A DNA stretch of 64,000 nt from Flaccisagitta enflata (GCA_965153355.1 OZ231127.1:91264001-91328000); one strand, 5' to 3'; shown: positions 11,162-24,353, counted from the first letter of the stretch. Numbers and translations are program-made. The notes: generated by a model not told the origin, from the sequence alone.

Positions 11162-12837
11162 TCCTCGCACAATAATGTTCTTAGTCGCGGACTAGCGATA
11201 TAAGAGGCTTTGTCCGCCAGTCTGTCCGGGGTCAGCGAGTTAAAAAGTGGAAAATACAAGCGTTCTACATGCTTTGTGTGTGTGGGCTGTGGGGCTGTGG
11301 GGGTGGGGGGTAGGGCGCCCCTAAGCCCTGCCCACCCGTCCGCGACGATATTGTAACCGCGCGAGTTCTTTTACTTAGAAGTTAGATTCATCCTTTATAG
11401 ATGCGTCATATCATCTCTATAGGAAGGTCTGTCCGTTCGCCGGTCCGTTTCGCCTCTTTGAAAAAAAACGCTGATTATGCATCGAGTCTCCCGGACGAGG
11501 TTATTTTTTCATTCCTCTGTCATACCGAAAAACAATTTACTGAATGAAATCTCTTGGATCTGGTTGGCCTAATCAGTTGGGCTCAACCCGCATTATGCTC
11601 TCAATAGTCTCAATCCACAATTTAAGGGGAACAATTTGGACAATTGGACACATTGAACAGTTTGCCACTGATCGTAAACGCACCGATAAACGCGTTCGAT
11701 ACTCTTTCAATTACGTACATAATCAGTCACAACCTCAGGCGCAAGGCCTTTTATCGCGATGCGCAGGAATAGCAAACCAGAAGCTAATATGGCCATTGGG
11801 TAAGGACTGCAATGCAGAAATATTTGAAGATTTTAAAAAATTCGGCCAATTGACAAAAGGTAGTAAAAAATTGAACTACCCACCAATTAAGGCACCTACA
11901 GACAGACCTACCAACCCACCCGCGACTAAAAGAAAATCCTTGTGAATCTGTGCTGGCTTTTTGATTTTACTTATACTTACCACAATGGCCTCTGCCGGGC
12001 GAAATGGCGTACTGGTAACCTACAAAAAACAAAAAAAAAAGATCATTTTTACATCTCGGCTTAATATCAGTTTACACCAAAAATCATGCATTTCATCTTT
12101 TGGGACCTTCACAGATGGCAGGGATCGTGAATGAAAAGGGATAAAATGGTGGAACTGTTCACATGAGAAATTTAATGCGTTTTGTACCAGTTGTTACCTG
12201 CTACTAAATCAAAATCATCATCATCATCATGATCATCATCTATCAGGGTATCTAAATAGGACAGAGGAAAAAAACATGAGTGCAATAAAAATTGAAAAAA
12301 AAAAGAGAGAATACAAAATTCTTTTATATCCAAAAACATTAAAAAATCATAATCAAACAAGCATTTATGATAGAATTGTACCGCAGAGGCTGATCAGTGA
12401 TCAGTGATAACCCTACATGAACAAGCATCCAAAACAAGTTTATGAGAACAACATCCCGCGCGTCCAACCTTTCAAACACATTTTTTTACGATTTTTTTTT
12501 TGACAAGAATGAACGAACAAAAGACACTAAAATTTGTCTGTGGGTACCTCCAGAGTTCCAATGGCAATGGCACGAAAATCATTTTTGTGACAAACGGACC
12601 GACAGACCGACGGAGGGACAAAAAGACATTTGGAGTCGTTCTCACAAAGTTTCATTTTACTTCTTAAAATATTGAAAAAATTAATATATTCTAACACTTT
12701 TTTTTCTTTTTTATAAAACTTCTGAATTGGTTGGAGAGTACAGCAGAGGTTGACCGACCTAAATCATCCTAAAAAGTCACCATCAAAAAAAAAAAAAAAA
12801 AATATAAAAAAAGCGTTAAAAATATAAAAGTAAACAT

Positions 12838-12940
12838 TCAGCTCTGTCACCATTTTCCATACCTTCAACTCTGTCGCCATTTTCCATACCTTCAACTCTG
12901 TCGCCATTTTCCATACCTTCAACTCTGTCGCCATTTTCCA
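12838..12940 (-). repeat. 27-bp minisatellite, about 4 copies
   Basis: CCATTTTCCATACCTTCAAC plus TCTGTCG repeated about 3.8 times. Reading frames through it give a 9-residue repeat (MENGDRVEG). No evidence that it is expressed. Confidence 0.85.
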
Positions 12941-13146
12941 TGTTGCGATCATTGACGATGAGATTCAGTCGAGATCGTTTGTTAAGCGGCTGCGTCAGAG
13001 GCGAAATCACAATGTTCTCCTCAGAATCACACTTGGCAACTGTGAAGGTTATGATGGATGAACACATGAAACACAACCAGTCATTTGAGCATTAACAGTT
13101 CCGAGTTATTTCGAAATAGTGATATTTTATCATTTTTTTTTTTTTG

Positions 13147-13236
13147 ACGCGGACACGCGACTCTACAACTTGCCGTGTCGGGCCGTAAGTCCGTCCGTCT
13201 TTCCATCTGTAAGTCTGTTACAATTTCCAGCCTTGT
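13147..13236 (-). mobile_element. Hairpin-family element, short relic
   Basis: CGCGGACACGCGACTCTACA left end, (CCGTCCGT) core and CAGCCTTGTTTT right end. Confidence 0.6.
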
Positions 13237-13360
13237 TTTCTATCGAAGTTTTGAAAGATGGATGCACCTCGGCCCTGTTGTAATTGCATATTGTTTGATT
13301 GTCACAAAAAAACTGCTGTAGATGGATGCATAGAAAAACGGACCAGTAGAAAGACATCAG

Positions 13361-13471
13361 CAGCCCTGATCTTAGTGATTTTTTTGAGCGGGCCAGTCGG
13401 GCCCGCTCCCATCAAATTTAGCGTGCCCGTCGGAAAAACAGCGGGCCTGACATATCTACTGTCCAGAGAGG

Positions 13472-13569
<98 letters not shown>

Positions 13570-13749
13570 AGAAGAAGAAGAAGAACAAGAAGAAAGGTAA
13601 AACAGAAGGAAAGATGAAAAAGAGAAAAGAGAAAGAAGAGGAAAGAATGAAAGAAAGAAAAGAGGAAAGAAAGAAAGAAAAAGAGAGAATAACAGAAAGG
13701 AAAGAAAGAAAGGAAGAGAGATAAGAAAGAAGAATGACAGGAAGAAATA

Positions 13750-13820
<71 letters not shown>

Positions 13821-14212
13821 GAAAAACTGAAAGGAAGAGAGATAAGAAAGGAGAAAGAAAGGAAGAAATAAATAAAGAAAGAAAGAATGAAAGAAAGAAA
13901 GAAAGAAAGAAAAAGAAAGAAAGAAAGAAAGAAAGAAAAAGAAAGAAAAACAAAAAGGGAGGAAGGAGGGAAAGAGGGAAAGAGGGTTGGGAAAAAAGAA
14001 GGAAAAAAAAACAGTTGCTCAAACATAAAATGTATTCCGCAATACCCGGCCTGAGGGGCCTAGGGGCATGAGGCCTGATAGGTGGGAGGGGGGGGAAACA
14101 TATAAACATACAAACGAAGTGACAAATAAGAATGGAAGTCCCCCTGTGTTAAACAGGAGTTCGTCTTCACAGGGTTGCTGAAAAAAAAATTGATGTTTCT
14201 TGAAAAGAAAAA

Positions 14213-14260
<48 letters not shown>

Positions 14261-14319
14261 CAGAAAGAAAGAAAGAGAAAGAAAAAGAAGGGAGAAAGAG
14301 AGAAATAAACAAAGAATGT

Positions 14320-14415
<96 letters not shown>

Positions 14416-14572
14416 AACAAAAACAAGGGATACAAAAAAATCAATATACCACATCAGTATTAATGAAGCTCAATATGAGCGGGCCCCTCGGGCCCGCAGA
14501 GAGAAAAACTTGCGGGCCCGACAGCAAAAATACGGGCCTCGGGCCCGCGGGCCCGCTCTAAGATCAGGGCTG
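13361..14572. mobile_element. hAT-like non-autonomous element filled with purine microsatellites
   Basis: Perfect 8-bp target duplication GACATCAG at 13353-13360 and 14573-14580. Terminal inverted repeat CAGCCCTGATCTTAG, then further GC-rich inverted motifs (GAGCGGGCC, GGGCCCGC). The interior is (GA)n at 13469-13566 and long imperfect (GAAA)n blocks at 13640-13975 and 14207-14417. No transposase. The 200-residue frames here are repeat read-through. Confidence 0.85.
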
Positions 14573-15477
14573 GACATCAGGTAAGAGCGTGAACGCATCC
14601 GGATGGTTAAGGTTCCATGATTAACACTAGGCTTATTGTGCAATTTCAAAGTGCATCCTCGTTGCTTAGCAAGTCTTGAGCAATTCTTGCTAAGCAATGC
14701 TTATACAATAATCGTGAACATCCTCCTGCTGACCACTCCAAGCAGGGCATCGAGTACCGCTGACCATGCGCAATCCTTGGATGACTAGTTTCTCTTCTTT
14801 TTCTTATTTTTTTTTTTTAACTCGTCTTCCTTTCCCTCTTATCATTTTTTAACTGGTTTCTCAGCCCGACAGACTTTCCAGCCCAACAGACAGGGCCGTG
14901 CCTTACAAGTCCTACATCGATGCCTACACGCGACTTGACTAGCCGTGTATCCGGCCTTCTTTAAATAACAAAACGGCCAAAAGCCAAGCATGAAGTTGCC
15001 TTAAGAAATCGATTGTTTTACTGAGATAAAAATCAATTCAGTTGACTTTGTTTGGTTTGCTTTACTTTTCTTTTTTTCCTTTTTGTTTAAGGTCATTGTT
15101 GTTGTTGCTGTTGTTGTTGTCATTGTCAGAACGTCTTTTCTTTATGTTGTTTTGTTTTATTGAAGTGACATTTCTTGTATAACTAAAGACATTCGCCGAT
15201 TGCATATATACACAGATCATTAAAATAAATATACATTGTACAAGGACGAAAAAAAAACCAAAGGAAATTGGCATTTAGTACACCGAAAAATCCAAATGCT
15301 TCATCGGTCGAGTTGAGGCGGTTTTCATGATTTCATCGTTTTTTTTCATTAGTGACATAAATAGACGAATGAATATCAAAACATTGATACAAAAGAATCA
15401 CAGATGCAAGAGAAATTTGTAAAACGAAAGGCCAGGCAGTCATTTAGATCTCAAACACATACATCAGATCTCATCGG

Positions 15478-15607
15478 ACACGCGACTCTATCCCTTGCCA
15501 TGTCGGTGCGTCCGTCCTTCCCTCACATTTATGAATTGCGGGTAGTTTTTGCATAACTGCCCCTGCCCAACGGTTCGCGACTGAGGTACTGTGTAACCGT
15601 CCTTGTT
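15478..15607 (-). mobile_element. Hairpin-family element
   Basis: GACACGCGACTCTATCCC left, GCGACTGAGGTACTGTGTAA and CCGTCCTTGTTAT right. About 130 bp. Confidence 0.62.
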
Positions 15608-15633
15608 ATAATTATGTTTTACATTTCATTGTC

Positions 15634-15791
15634 AGAGATGCAGATTCATGGTAGCAAAGTAGCAAAGCTACGCGACAGGCAAGCCCCAAAGTGCGGCAGA
15701 TGCGGCAGGAGAGGAAAGGGGAGGCAACAAAAGAGATTAAAGAGAAAGGAAAGAAGAGTGAAAGTGCCACAGGAAGGAAAAAAACTTGTGG

Positions 15792-15862
<71 letters not shown>

Positions 15863-15964
15863 GACAGAAGACAGAATGATAGAATCAATAGTGAGTAAAA
15901 GCTGCGGCAGCTCTTGAGAGAAAAATTCTGCTACGCGGCAGCTTGCGGAATCTGCATCTCTGAT
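15634..15964. mobile_element. hAT-like MITE, CAGAGATGCAG termini
   Basis: Terminal inverted repeats CAGAGATGCAGATTC, flanked by TTCATTG direct repeats. The interior carries GCTACGCG(A/G)CAGG and GTGCGGCAG blocks shared with the 26414 element, and a (GAAA)n run at 15795-15862. No coding capacity; the long frames are microsatellite read-through. Confidence 0.78.
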
Positions 15965-16774
15965 TCATTGTCTTCATTGATAATTGGAGTCAACATTGCT
16001 GATAATGCTGAGCTGATATGACCAATTCAATAGATGACTCGTTTATCAGATTTTGAACTCTGTGGAAGTGTGGATTGACAAAGTTTTATCTGATTATGAA
16101 AATCAGATCTTGCCTGCAAAACATCGATATCACTAAGGCCAAGTAGGTCAATAAGGTGCGACGTGTGGATCGTCGAATGAATTGCGTTACCAACAGACAG
16201 ACCGACCGACCAACCAACCAAAGGCCACAGCCAGTTATAGAGGTGCTTTGTCGCACCTAAAAACACTAACTTGCCAGATTTTGCACTCTGAGGATCTTGC
16301 AGGTAGAGCACTCACACGAAGCAAATTGGATCAAGAGTGACAAGACGCGAATCACGTGACGCGGATATATAGAGGATAGAGACGAAACCCAATCACTGAG
16401 TCGTGTTAGTCGATCGGTCCGTCCATCCATAACATATAATTTTTTTGGTTGTTTTTTTTTTCTTTTTTTTTATTCCTATTTTTTTGTGTCTCTACTTGTT
16501 TTCCCTAGTCTTCTGTTTTTCTTTTTTTCTTACTGTTTTTTTTTTTTTTTTTTTTGGTACTGTATGGCGTTTTCGGACTCCTACTGTACACCAGCAAGAA
16601 AACTTTGTCATCATATTTGAGGTTGCAAGTTTGCAACGCGCGACGTGGGGCACAAATTTTCACTCGACTTTTCGGCTTTTATTGTTTTAAATTTGGCGAT
16701 ACCGATAGGCTTATCGCAAAGAGCTTGGATACTTCTACTTTCTGGTTGCCAAAATCAATCTAAATTGCATTTAA

Positions 16775-17164
16775 AACAAGGCCGGATACACGGCTACCCC
16801 AGTCGCGTGCGGGTGGGCAGGGGCCGTAATTGAGGTCACCAGATAATTTGGGCAGGAGCAGTAAGGCCGGAAACCGCAAAAACCTAGAAAGAGTAGAGTG
16901 TGACGGAGGGACCGACCGACCGACAAAGCGGGGTGTAGAGTCGCGTAGCACGCGACTAAAATAAGGCCGGATTCATGGCTAGCCTAGTCGCGTGCGGGTG
17001 GGCAGGAGCAGGGCTGGAGAAGGTCACAAGAGCATTTGGGCAGGAGCAGTAGGCTCAAAAAGCTCTAAAACCCCCAAAAAGTAAAAAGGGGACCGACCAA
17101 CCGACCGACCGACCGACGGACCGACAAAGCGGGGTGTAGAGTCGCGTAGCACGCGACTAAAAAA
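16775..17164 (+). mobile_element. Two hairpin-family elements head to tail
   Basis: Copy one 16775-16961 and copy two 16962-17164. Both end in AGTCGCGTAGCACGCGACT plus an A run, and the second begins (T)AAGGCCGG directly after the A tail of the first. Both carry GTCGCGTGCGGGTGGGCAGG near the 5' end and a (GACC)n core. Confidence 0.85.
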
Positions 17165-17417
17165 TATTCGCGATTTACTCTTTAGCTCTACCCAGTGGAA
17201 TCTGATATGACTTAATAGTTGAATGATCTGGAAATCGATCGAGTGAGAGAAAAAAAAGGCCAGAGTTATGACAGCTCCAATCATATGCAGATAACAAAGT
17301 CATGGCCACTAGTAAAAATGAAAAAGTGAAACACAGAAAACACGAAACACAAAAAAAAAAAAACCAGATTCATAACACACTTTACACACACAACCACACA
17401 CACACAACCACACACAA

Positions 17418-17510
<93 letters not shown>

Positions 17511-19009
17511 AACGGGTCGTTTTTTTTTTAACAGTACAATATGGACGGGCGGAGGGATGGGCGGACAAAGCCTCTTTCTTACAACGGTTCCGACAGAGTA
17601 AATCATTATATCTGCAAAATTGACGAAAGTGGATAAACGAACGAGGTGTGATGAAGAGAAATGATGTTGTATGATTGCAAAAAGCGTGACGATGAGACAG
17701 ATTTACCAGCCGAGAAAAAAATCAATATCGAAAGTGCAAAGCGTTTTGATAATTTTATCTCAGATGGCTCGCCCACACGAAAAAATAAAAAGGAGTCTGC
17801 TATTTTTCATGGGAGAATCTATCATCTTTAGCAAAAGTAAAGAGACAACAATATTCTTCTACGCTTTTAATAAGAAAATTTCATGAATTGCCGGAATTAA
17901 AACTTTTTAATCAACATAGTTTAAAATAAAAGATAAATGAAAAATTCGAAACAATCAACTTAATCTTGAAAAAGGAAGATTCATGGTGAAATGAAAAAAA
18001 AAAGAATTCATTAAAAAAATCATTTTTGACATCATAATGATCACTGACATGTTACACTACCTCCCAACTGTCACCCTGCTTCCAAGAAGCGGCACTTCCC
18101 AATTCTCCATAATATGTATGTAAAAAATACAAATAACATATTTCTAATTTGCGTAGTAAACTAACTGTTATTGCTTAACGATACTACAATAAAATACTAT
18201 GATAAAATTTATTTTCACCAAATCTTTTCTTAATTTCGTTTATATAATTTTGTTTTAGGTAGTAAATTCCTGATTTATGAGTCAATGAGTCGATCATAAA
18301 TCACTCACGTGTAGTAATTTGGTCAATTGACTCAATTCTTCTATTTCATCCAAATGAGGATAGTCAAGGCAAGCTACATAATACGGTCGTTGTATCCCCA
18401 CCATACAAGAAATGTAAGTCGGAGTGCAATCGATGACAAAATTTGATCAGTCAAAATGTTTTTTTAGATATACGATAGACGTTGTAAATTTTATCAATAA
18501 CAACTAATAATTAGTTTGTGTTTAGACTATTTCTGCATTAAAAACCATTTTTGTATCCAAAGTAACTGTGAAATGTAGGGATAAACATCAGAAAAAAAAG
18601 AAGTTTTTTATATTCTTAAAGAAATCAGGAGTGCAAATTTTTTTATTTCAAAACTTATCGCTAACTAGGATGACTATATATAGTAATTTATTGTGACTGA
18701 AAGTCAAATTTTGTCTTCGTTTGCACCCCGACGTAACAAAAACGCTTGTTTTACGTACCACTTATTTACTCGATATATTTTAATACTTAACAGATTCTTT
18801 GTTCATAACATTTTACTTTTTCAATAGCAGGTTTTAATTCATATTTTTTTTTCCTATGATTCTGTTTTCTTCATAACAAATAGATTCACTAAACATTTTA
18901 TATAGTGCAAGCATCACATGTTATGGCGACAGCTACTGGTTAAAATGAGAATCCGCAATTTAAAAACATGCGAGAGATATGCCTTTAGTCAGGAAACAAG
19001 TGACGCGGG
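17165..19009. other. No gene seen
   Basis: Apart from the (CA)n tract, unique AT-rich DNA without convincing exons. Confidence 0.5.
17380..17511. repeat. (CA)n microsatellite
   Basis: About 55 CA units, starting with CACAACCA interruptions. Confidence 0.95.
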
Positions 19010-19201
19010 GTCACAATATCTTTGCGGACGGGTGGGCAGGGGCATCCAACCTCCATCCACACCACATCCCATCCCTAAAAGTATCTAGAAGACTCGTTTT
19101 CACACTTTTCAACTAGATGACCCCGGACGGACGGACGGACGGACCGACGGACCGACGGACGGACAAAGCCTCTTATAGAGTTGAGTGTCCGCAACTAAAA
19201 A
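19010..19201 (+). mobile_element. Hairpin-family element, GGAC/GTCC subfamily
   Basis: 5' motif TTGCGGACGGGTGGGCAGGG, (GGACGGAC)n core, 3' end GAGTTGAGTGTCCGCAACTA followed by AAAA. The ACAAGGCC start is degenerate. Confidence 0.7.
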
Positions 19202-21643
19202 GTCGAAGTCAGTCTTTGACTTTTTGACATATTCCAAAGAAACATGGTTTTCATTTTCTTGTTAGGAAGTTGAGAATCTCATCCGGCTGATTAGAGCCTC
19301 CTATGAAATTTAGAGGGTAAGTAAATTTGATAATTCTCTTTCATTTGGTGCTAACGGTCAGGATTCCCGGTTGCAAAAATGGACAACTCACAGATTTTTG
19401 CACAAAGGACCTGAAAAGGCTGTAGAACACGATTCTGAAATTCATTTTAACCTAACTTGAGCCAAAAAAATTAGAAATGGTGTTTTGTGCAAAAAACAGC
19501 TATTTTTAGTTGCGTGCTACGCGACTCTACAACCCGCTTTGTCGGTCGGTCCGTCGGTTGTTTGGTCCGTCACACTTTATTTTTTTTTAGTTTTTGGGGT
19601 TTTTGACATCACTGCTCCTGCCCAAATGATCTAGTAACCTCAATTACGACCCCTGCCCACCCGCACGCGACTGGGGTAGCCGTGGATACGGCCTTGTTCT
19701 TTAAAGAATGGTGTAAAATGAAACATTTAAACTTTTTTTGTACAGAAACTTAAAGAACCAATAGCAATTGATACTTGAGCAAACGTAGAATGATTTTGAA
19801 TAGGTCTGCGAGGTTCGAAAATTGCATTAGAATCCTCAAAAATGAAAAATTGATCCAATATCAAAAAATTCTAAAAACTGATGTTTTGGAACAGTTTCCA
19901 AAGGTAAGATATGCTATCGGTATAAATTTCATTGATGTCCTAAAAAAAACATGCATGTTATAAGCGAAAAACGCAAAACCGCAATAGGCAAATGAAATCA
20001 AGAGCAAACTTTCAAAAATAGCAAAAATCGTGTAAAAACACCAAAAATTGAATCAGCACAGTGCAAATGATCAACATACATCATTATTAAAAATTATGTT
20101 AAAATTGGGCGATTTTACCATCCATCCCGTACTAGACCAGTTTTGACCCAAGGAATCCAAATCTGCAGTCAGAAATGGTCTCAGATCAATATTCCGATAG
20201 GCTACGGCTACATTTCTCAGGTCAAAATACTATAGTCTATATAAGGTCAAATTTTAAAAATTGGAAATTTGTCAATCTGATTGCAGAATCAAAATCCTTG
20301 GAAAAAACTATTACAGGAAAGTGTCTTTCTTTTTTTGAAATTTTGATTGAAACATAGTCAAAATTAACGTTAACCGTCCAAAATAGAGTAAAATTGCTCT
20401 TTTGTCTAAATTTGGCCTAATTTTGACAGATAATGTTAATTTTGACTATGTTCTAATCAAAATTTTGAAAAAAGAAAGACACTTTCTTCACACAGTTTTT
20501 TGCAAGGATTTTGAATCTGCAATCAGATTGACAAATTTCCGATTTTGAAAATTTGACCTTATATAGTAATTTGACCTGATAAATGTAGCTGTAGCCTATT
20601 GAAATATTGACCTGAGACCATTTTTGACTGCAGATTTCGATTCCTGGGGTCAAAATTGGTCTAGAATGGGATGGACGGTAAAATCCCACAATTTTGACAT
20701 AATCCTGAGATTTTTTAACATCATTATCTGTCAGAATTAACCAAAAAATATCTAAAAAATGTTTTTAAAGCAAAAAACACAATTTTTTACAAAAAAGAAC
20801 GTTTCTAATTTTTTTGGCTTAAGTTAAGTCAAAATGAATATGAGAATTGTGTTCTATAGCCTTTTTAGGTCCCCTGTACAAAAAACTGATGTGTCATCTT
20901 TTTTTTTCAAAACCCTTAAAATTGAGATTTCTCTAATCAGAATCCTGACAGCCAAGCAGAATGCTCTTCAATAAATATTTTTTGCTTTATGATTTTTCAA
21001 AGATTTATTTACGAAAAATTCAAGTTCATTTTTTTTCTTGATTTCTTATAATTTTAAGTAGGATCAATGTTTGTTTGAGCATGCAAATACAAGAAAACAT
21101 GTTTATGAGCATAGCTGCTCATTTGTGAGAGTGTTTTTAAGTATGCTAGCTCATTTTACTCAATGTTTTTAACTGGATTGAAATGGGATAGATAAATATT
21201 TCTATACATGTCTGAGCATGCTAATACAAAAAAACATATTTATGAGCATACCTGCTGAGCATGAAAATACAATAAAATATATCTATGAGCATAGCTGCTG
21301 TGTGAGTGTTTTTTAGTACTTTAGCTAATTTAGCTCAATCTTCTTTTTTTTGAATTTCAAATAGGACAATTAAACATTTTGATACATTTCTGAGCATGCA
21401 AAAACAAAAATACATATCAGTGAGCGCATCTGTTTGTCTAGTTGAGTGATTTTGAGTATTTTAGCTCATCTAGCTCATTTGGCTCAGTTCTATTTTTCTT
21501 TGATTTTCAGTGCAATCAATTCATATAATAGCTTTTGATTTAATTCAATAAATAAAAAAAATTGCAGTGACTGAAGATAAAAATTTTATGAAAAATGATC
21601 AATTGAACTTTTTTCCTCACGGCGACAGCCGCCATTACTGGTA
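19197..21643. mobile_element. Large palindromic element (AAAAAGTCGAAG / CGACAGCCGCC termini)
   Basis: Bounded by AAAAAGTCGAAGTCAG on the left and TCACGGCGACAGCCGCCATT on the right. The inside is a long imperfect palindrome with arms roughly 19440-20375 and 20430-20880 (e.g. GTCAATCTGATTGCAGA against TCTGCAATCAGATTGAC). The left arm is interrupted by a hairpin-family insertion at 19503-19699. Non-coding. Shorter relatives at 22539-23070 and 58175-58864 share both ends or one end. Confidence 0.75.
19503..19699 (-). mobile_element. Hairpin-family element inserted in the palindromic element
   Basis: Reverse orientation: TTTTTAGTTGCGTGCTACGC at the left, CCCGCACGCGACTGGGGTAG and GGATACGGCCTTGTT at the right. 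It interrupts the left palindrome arm, dating it as younger than that element. Confidence 0.82.
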
Positions 21644-22538
21644 TTTCTTTATTACCATTACTACAAAGGATTGAGGAACCATACTATTACAAGAACTCAC
21701 CATTCATGATTTGCTTGCTGAAAGATACGCGGGAGACGAAAGTTAGACGGTTTGGTGGTCTTTATGGCATGTTGAACGTTACCATCAATTGTTTGGGACC
21801 ATATTGTGCCTTCCGGATGATCTTCCACAGCAAATTTCCAACTATGTCATCAAAAGTTTTCTTTTTTTTGTATGTATGTGACAGTCGATAAATGTTTACA
21901 AGATAGACATTTTCCACACAGAAAGGAACTTGTTTACTCTGCAGAAACATGAAATCAGCTGAGAGGTTAGCGATAGAGATGGCAGTGGGATTTGGACCAA
22001 TGAGAAGCCATCATGGCAGAGAATCATCGTATTCGCGCTCTCTGCAGACTGTGGCAGTCAGGCCTGAGATTTGCAATTTGCAAATCAGACTCATATATAG
22101 CTTACAGCTGAGCCTAGGGTACATCTTGGCCTTAAGCGCATGGACAGCTATCTGACTGTCTATAGGACAAGATTAAAATTCTACGAAAAAAAATCAACAT
22201 ACACTTTGATAAGTAATACTTCCACTCAAGCCCAGCTCTGTGCCTTGAACTGTTTCCAAATGACAGCGTTTTAAAGTACAAGTGTCAGTTTGCAGAAAGC
22301 TTATCTGCAAATTTTCTTTCTGCATCAAAGTACAAAATTGATTGATCTCATTCAGTCCAGATACTTAAGCTAACAGACCGAAATACAATGGCATGACCTG
22401 GATAACTTAACTTTTGTACTTCGTCAATATACCAGTGAGCTAACTTTGATTCATTTACTTTTTAAGTAATTCATACAGAAGTTATCGGGAACATCAAATT
22501 TGGATCTCATCAAAATTGCCCATTTTTTAAATATCTAT

Positions 22539-23070
22539 ACCAGTATTGGCGGCTGTCGCCGTGAGGAAAAAAGTCGTAATCATTGGTCACTTTTCGCCAA
22601 GCTTTTGTCTTCAGTCACTGCACTTTTTATATTTGTTAGATCAAATCAAGAGCAATTGTATGTATTGATTGCACTGAAAATCAGAGAAAAGTAGGACTAA
22701 GCCAATTGAGCTAGATGAGTTGAAATATTCAAAATAATTCAGCTAGATGAGTTGAAATATTCAAAATAATTCAGCAAGACAACCAGCTCTGCTCACTGCC
22801 ATGTTTTCTTGCATGTTCAAATCAAAACATTAATTCATTCATCCTATTAAAGATCAGAGAAAACAGGTTTTCTTGTATTTGCATGCTCAAACAAACACAT
22901 AGACACTTCTTTATTGATCCTACACAAAATCATAAAAAATTCAATTTGAATATTTATTAATTAAAATTTTAAAAAATCATAGCGCAAAAAATATTTGTCG
23001 TTGAGCTTTCTGCTTAGCGCCAAATGAAAGAGAATTATCAAATTTACATACCCTATCAATTTTTCAATTT
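22539..23070. mobile_element. Partial relative of the palindromic element
   Basis: Begins ACCAGTATTGGCGGCTGTCG. It shares GTCTTCAGTCACTG, AGCATGC-rich text and GCGCCAAATGAAAGAGAA with 58175-58864. The GTCGAAG end is not seen. Confidence 0.65.
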
Positions 23071-23299
23071 TTCCCAACAATCAGATTATCCTCTGCCAGA
23101 TATCTCCCGAGTTCGTCCTTAGGAATTTCAATGTGTAGACAACTCTAAGGACTGAGCACTTTCAGTCATTTATTTCATCTAAATGCACATGAACAACCTT
23201 CTTAGATGAACTATCCTTACATGACTAAAAACAGAGGGGAGGACATCAAGAAGGGGCAATATATGAGGGAAATATGTACTGACTAGTGCGAAAAATATG

Positions 23300-23458
23300 T
23301 ACTGACTAACTAATGAGGTCAGTGGAACATTTGGGCTGGAGCGATAAGGCCAAAAACCCCATTAACGCCTAAAAAGTAAAGTGTGACTGACGGACGGACC
23401 GACCGACGGAACGACCGACAAAGCGGGGTGTAGAGTCGCGTAGCACGTGACTAAAAAT
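23300..23458 (+). mobile_element. Hairpin-family element, 3' part
   Basis: GAGGTCAGTGGAACATTTGG, AAAGTGTGACTGACGGACGG core and 3' hairpin AGTCGCGTAGCACGTGACT plus AAAAA. The 5' end is not recognisable. Confidence 0.7.
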
Positions 23459-23730
23459 ATGCAAAACCTGACAAAATTGATTGCATATGGCTAGATAGAA
23501 AGTGAAATATCAAGAAAGACCATGAACAAACATGTTTTGTATTTTCGTGTTTTATGTGAGGCAAATACTTCATAAAAATGAGGGATGAGGGATGAGGGAT
23601 GAAAGTTAGGAATGAACATGAAAGATGGAGTAATGACAACAATGGTTTCCATTGATTTTTTTTCAACTACGGTTTAATGATGCTCTGACAAAAACGCTTT
23701 TCCATTTTTTCCCCGGTAAAAATTTGTAAA

Positions 23731-23877
23731 ACAAGGCCGGATACACTTCAACTTTGGTCGTGGACGAGTGGGTAGGATCCTGAAAAAGCCTGAAAAATGA
23801 CTTTTGAGATGAACCAACCAACCGACCAATAGACCGACCAAAATGTGTCTTGTAGAGTCGCATGTCCGCGGTAAATA
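23731..23877 (+). mobile_element. Hairpin-family element, GGAC subfamily
   Basis: ACAAGGCCGGATACACTTC start, GTCGTGGACGAGTGGGTAGG, (ACCAACCGACC) core and GAGTCGCATGTCCGCGGTAA end with a damaged hairpin. About 120 bp beyond the SUMO stop codon. Confidence 0.75.
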
Positions 23878-23995
23878 GAGACAAGAAGAAACTAAAATCT
23901 TCTGCTAATTTCCTAAAGAAGCGTTTTTGTTAGATAGTGATTAGTCTGCTTGAGAATAACATAAATAAAGACAATGACTTGAAACAATTTGGAAT

Positions 23996-24061
23996 TCACG
24001 AAGATCCTCCAGTTTGCTCTTGGTAGACTTCGATGACGTCATCATTCTCCATTTCCAATGC
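23996..24061 (-). CDS. SUMO1: SUMO coding exon 4 (C-terminus with di-Gly)
   Basis: Twenty-one codons and [22 protein letters not shown] then SS. The diglycine is the processing and conjugation site. The acceptor is the weak ATTAAAG, while a (TC)n run in sense begins about 77 nt upstream. I see no AATAAA on the sense strand close behind the stop. Confidence 0.93.
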   Translation of the reverse strand, partial: ALEMENDDVIEVYQEQTGGSS

Positions 24062-24134
24062 CTTTAATTTAGAGAGTTAAAATCAAACTTTAATTGAGAG
24101 AATCATGCCCGTTCAGGTTGGTCATTTTTCAAAA

Positions 24135-24211
<77 letters not shown>

Positions 24212-24311
24212 AAAATAGATCCTACTAGATTTTTTGCTCGCGAAAAAAAAACAAAACAAAACTAAAAAACAACGAGAGAGAGAGAGAGAGAGAGAGAGCA
24301 GAGACAGAGAC

Positions 24312-24353
<42 letters not shown>

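Noticed and set aside
11544-11945. 133-aa + strand ORF
   Set aside because: Ends in hairpin-family-like (GACAGACC) text and has no recognised motif or splice context; more likely repeat sequence.
13418-14463. Long Phe/Leu/Ser and Lys/Glu/Arg ORFs up to 217 aa
   Set aside because: Translations of (GA)n and (GAAA)n inside a non-autonomous transposon.
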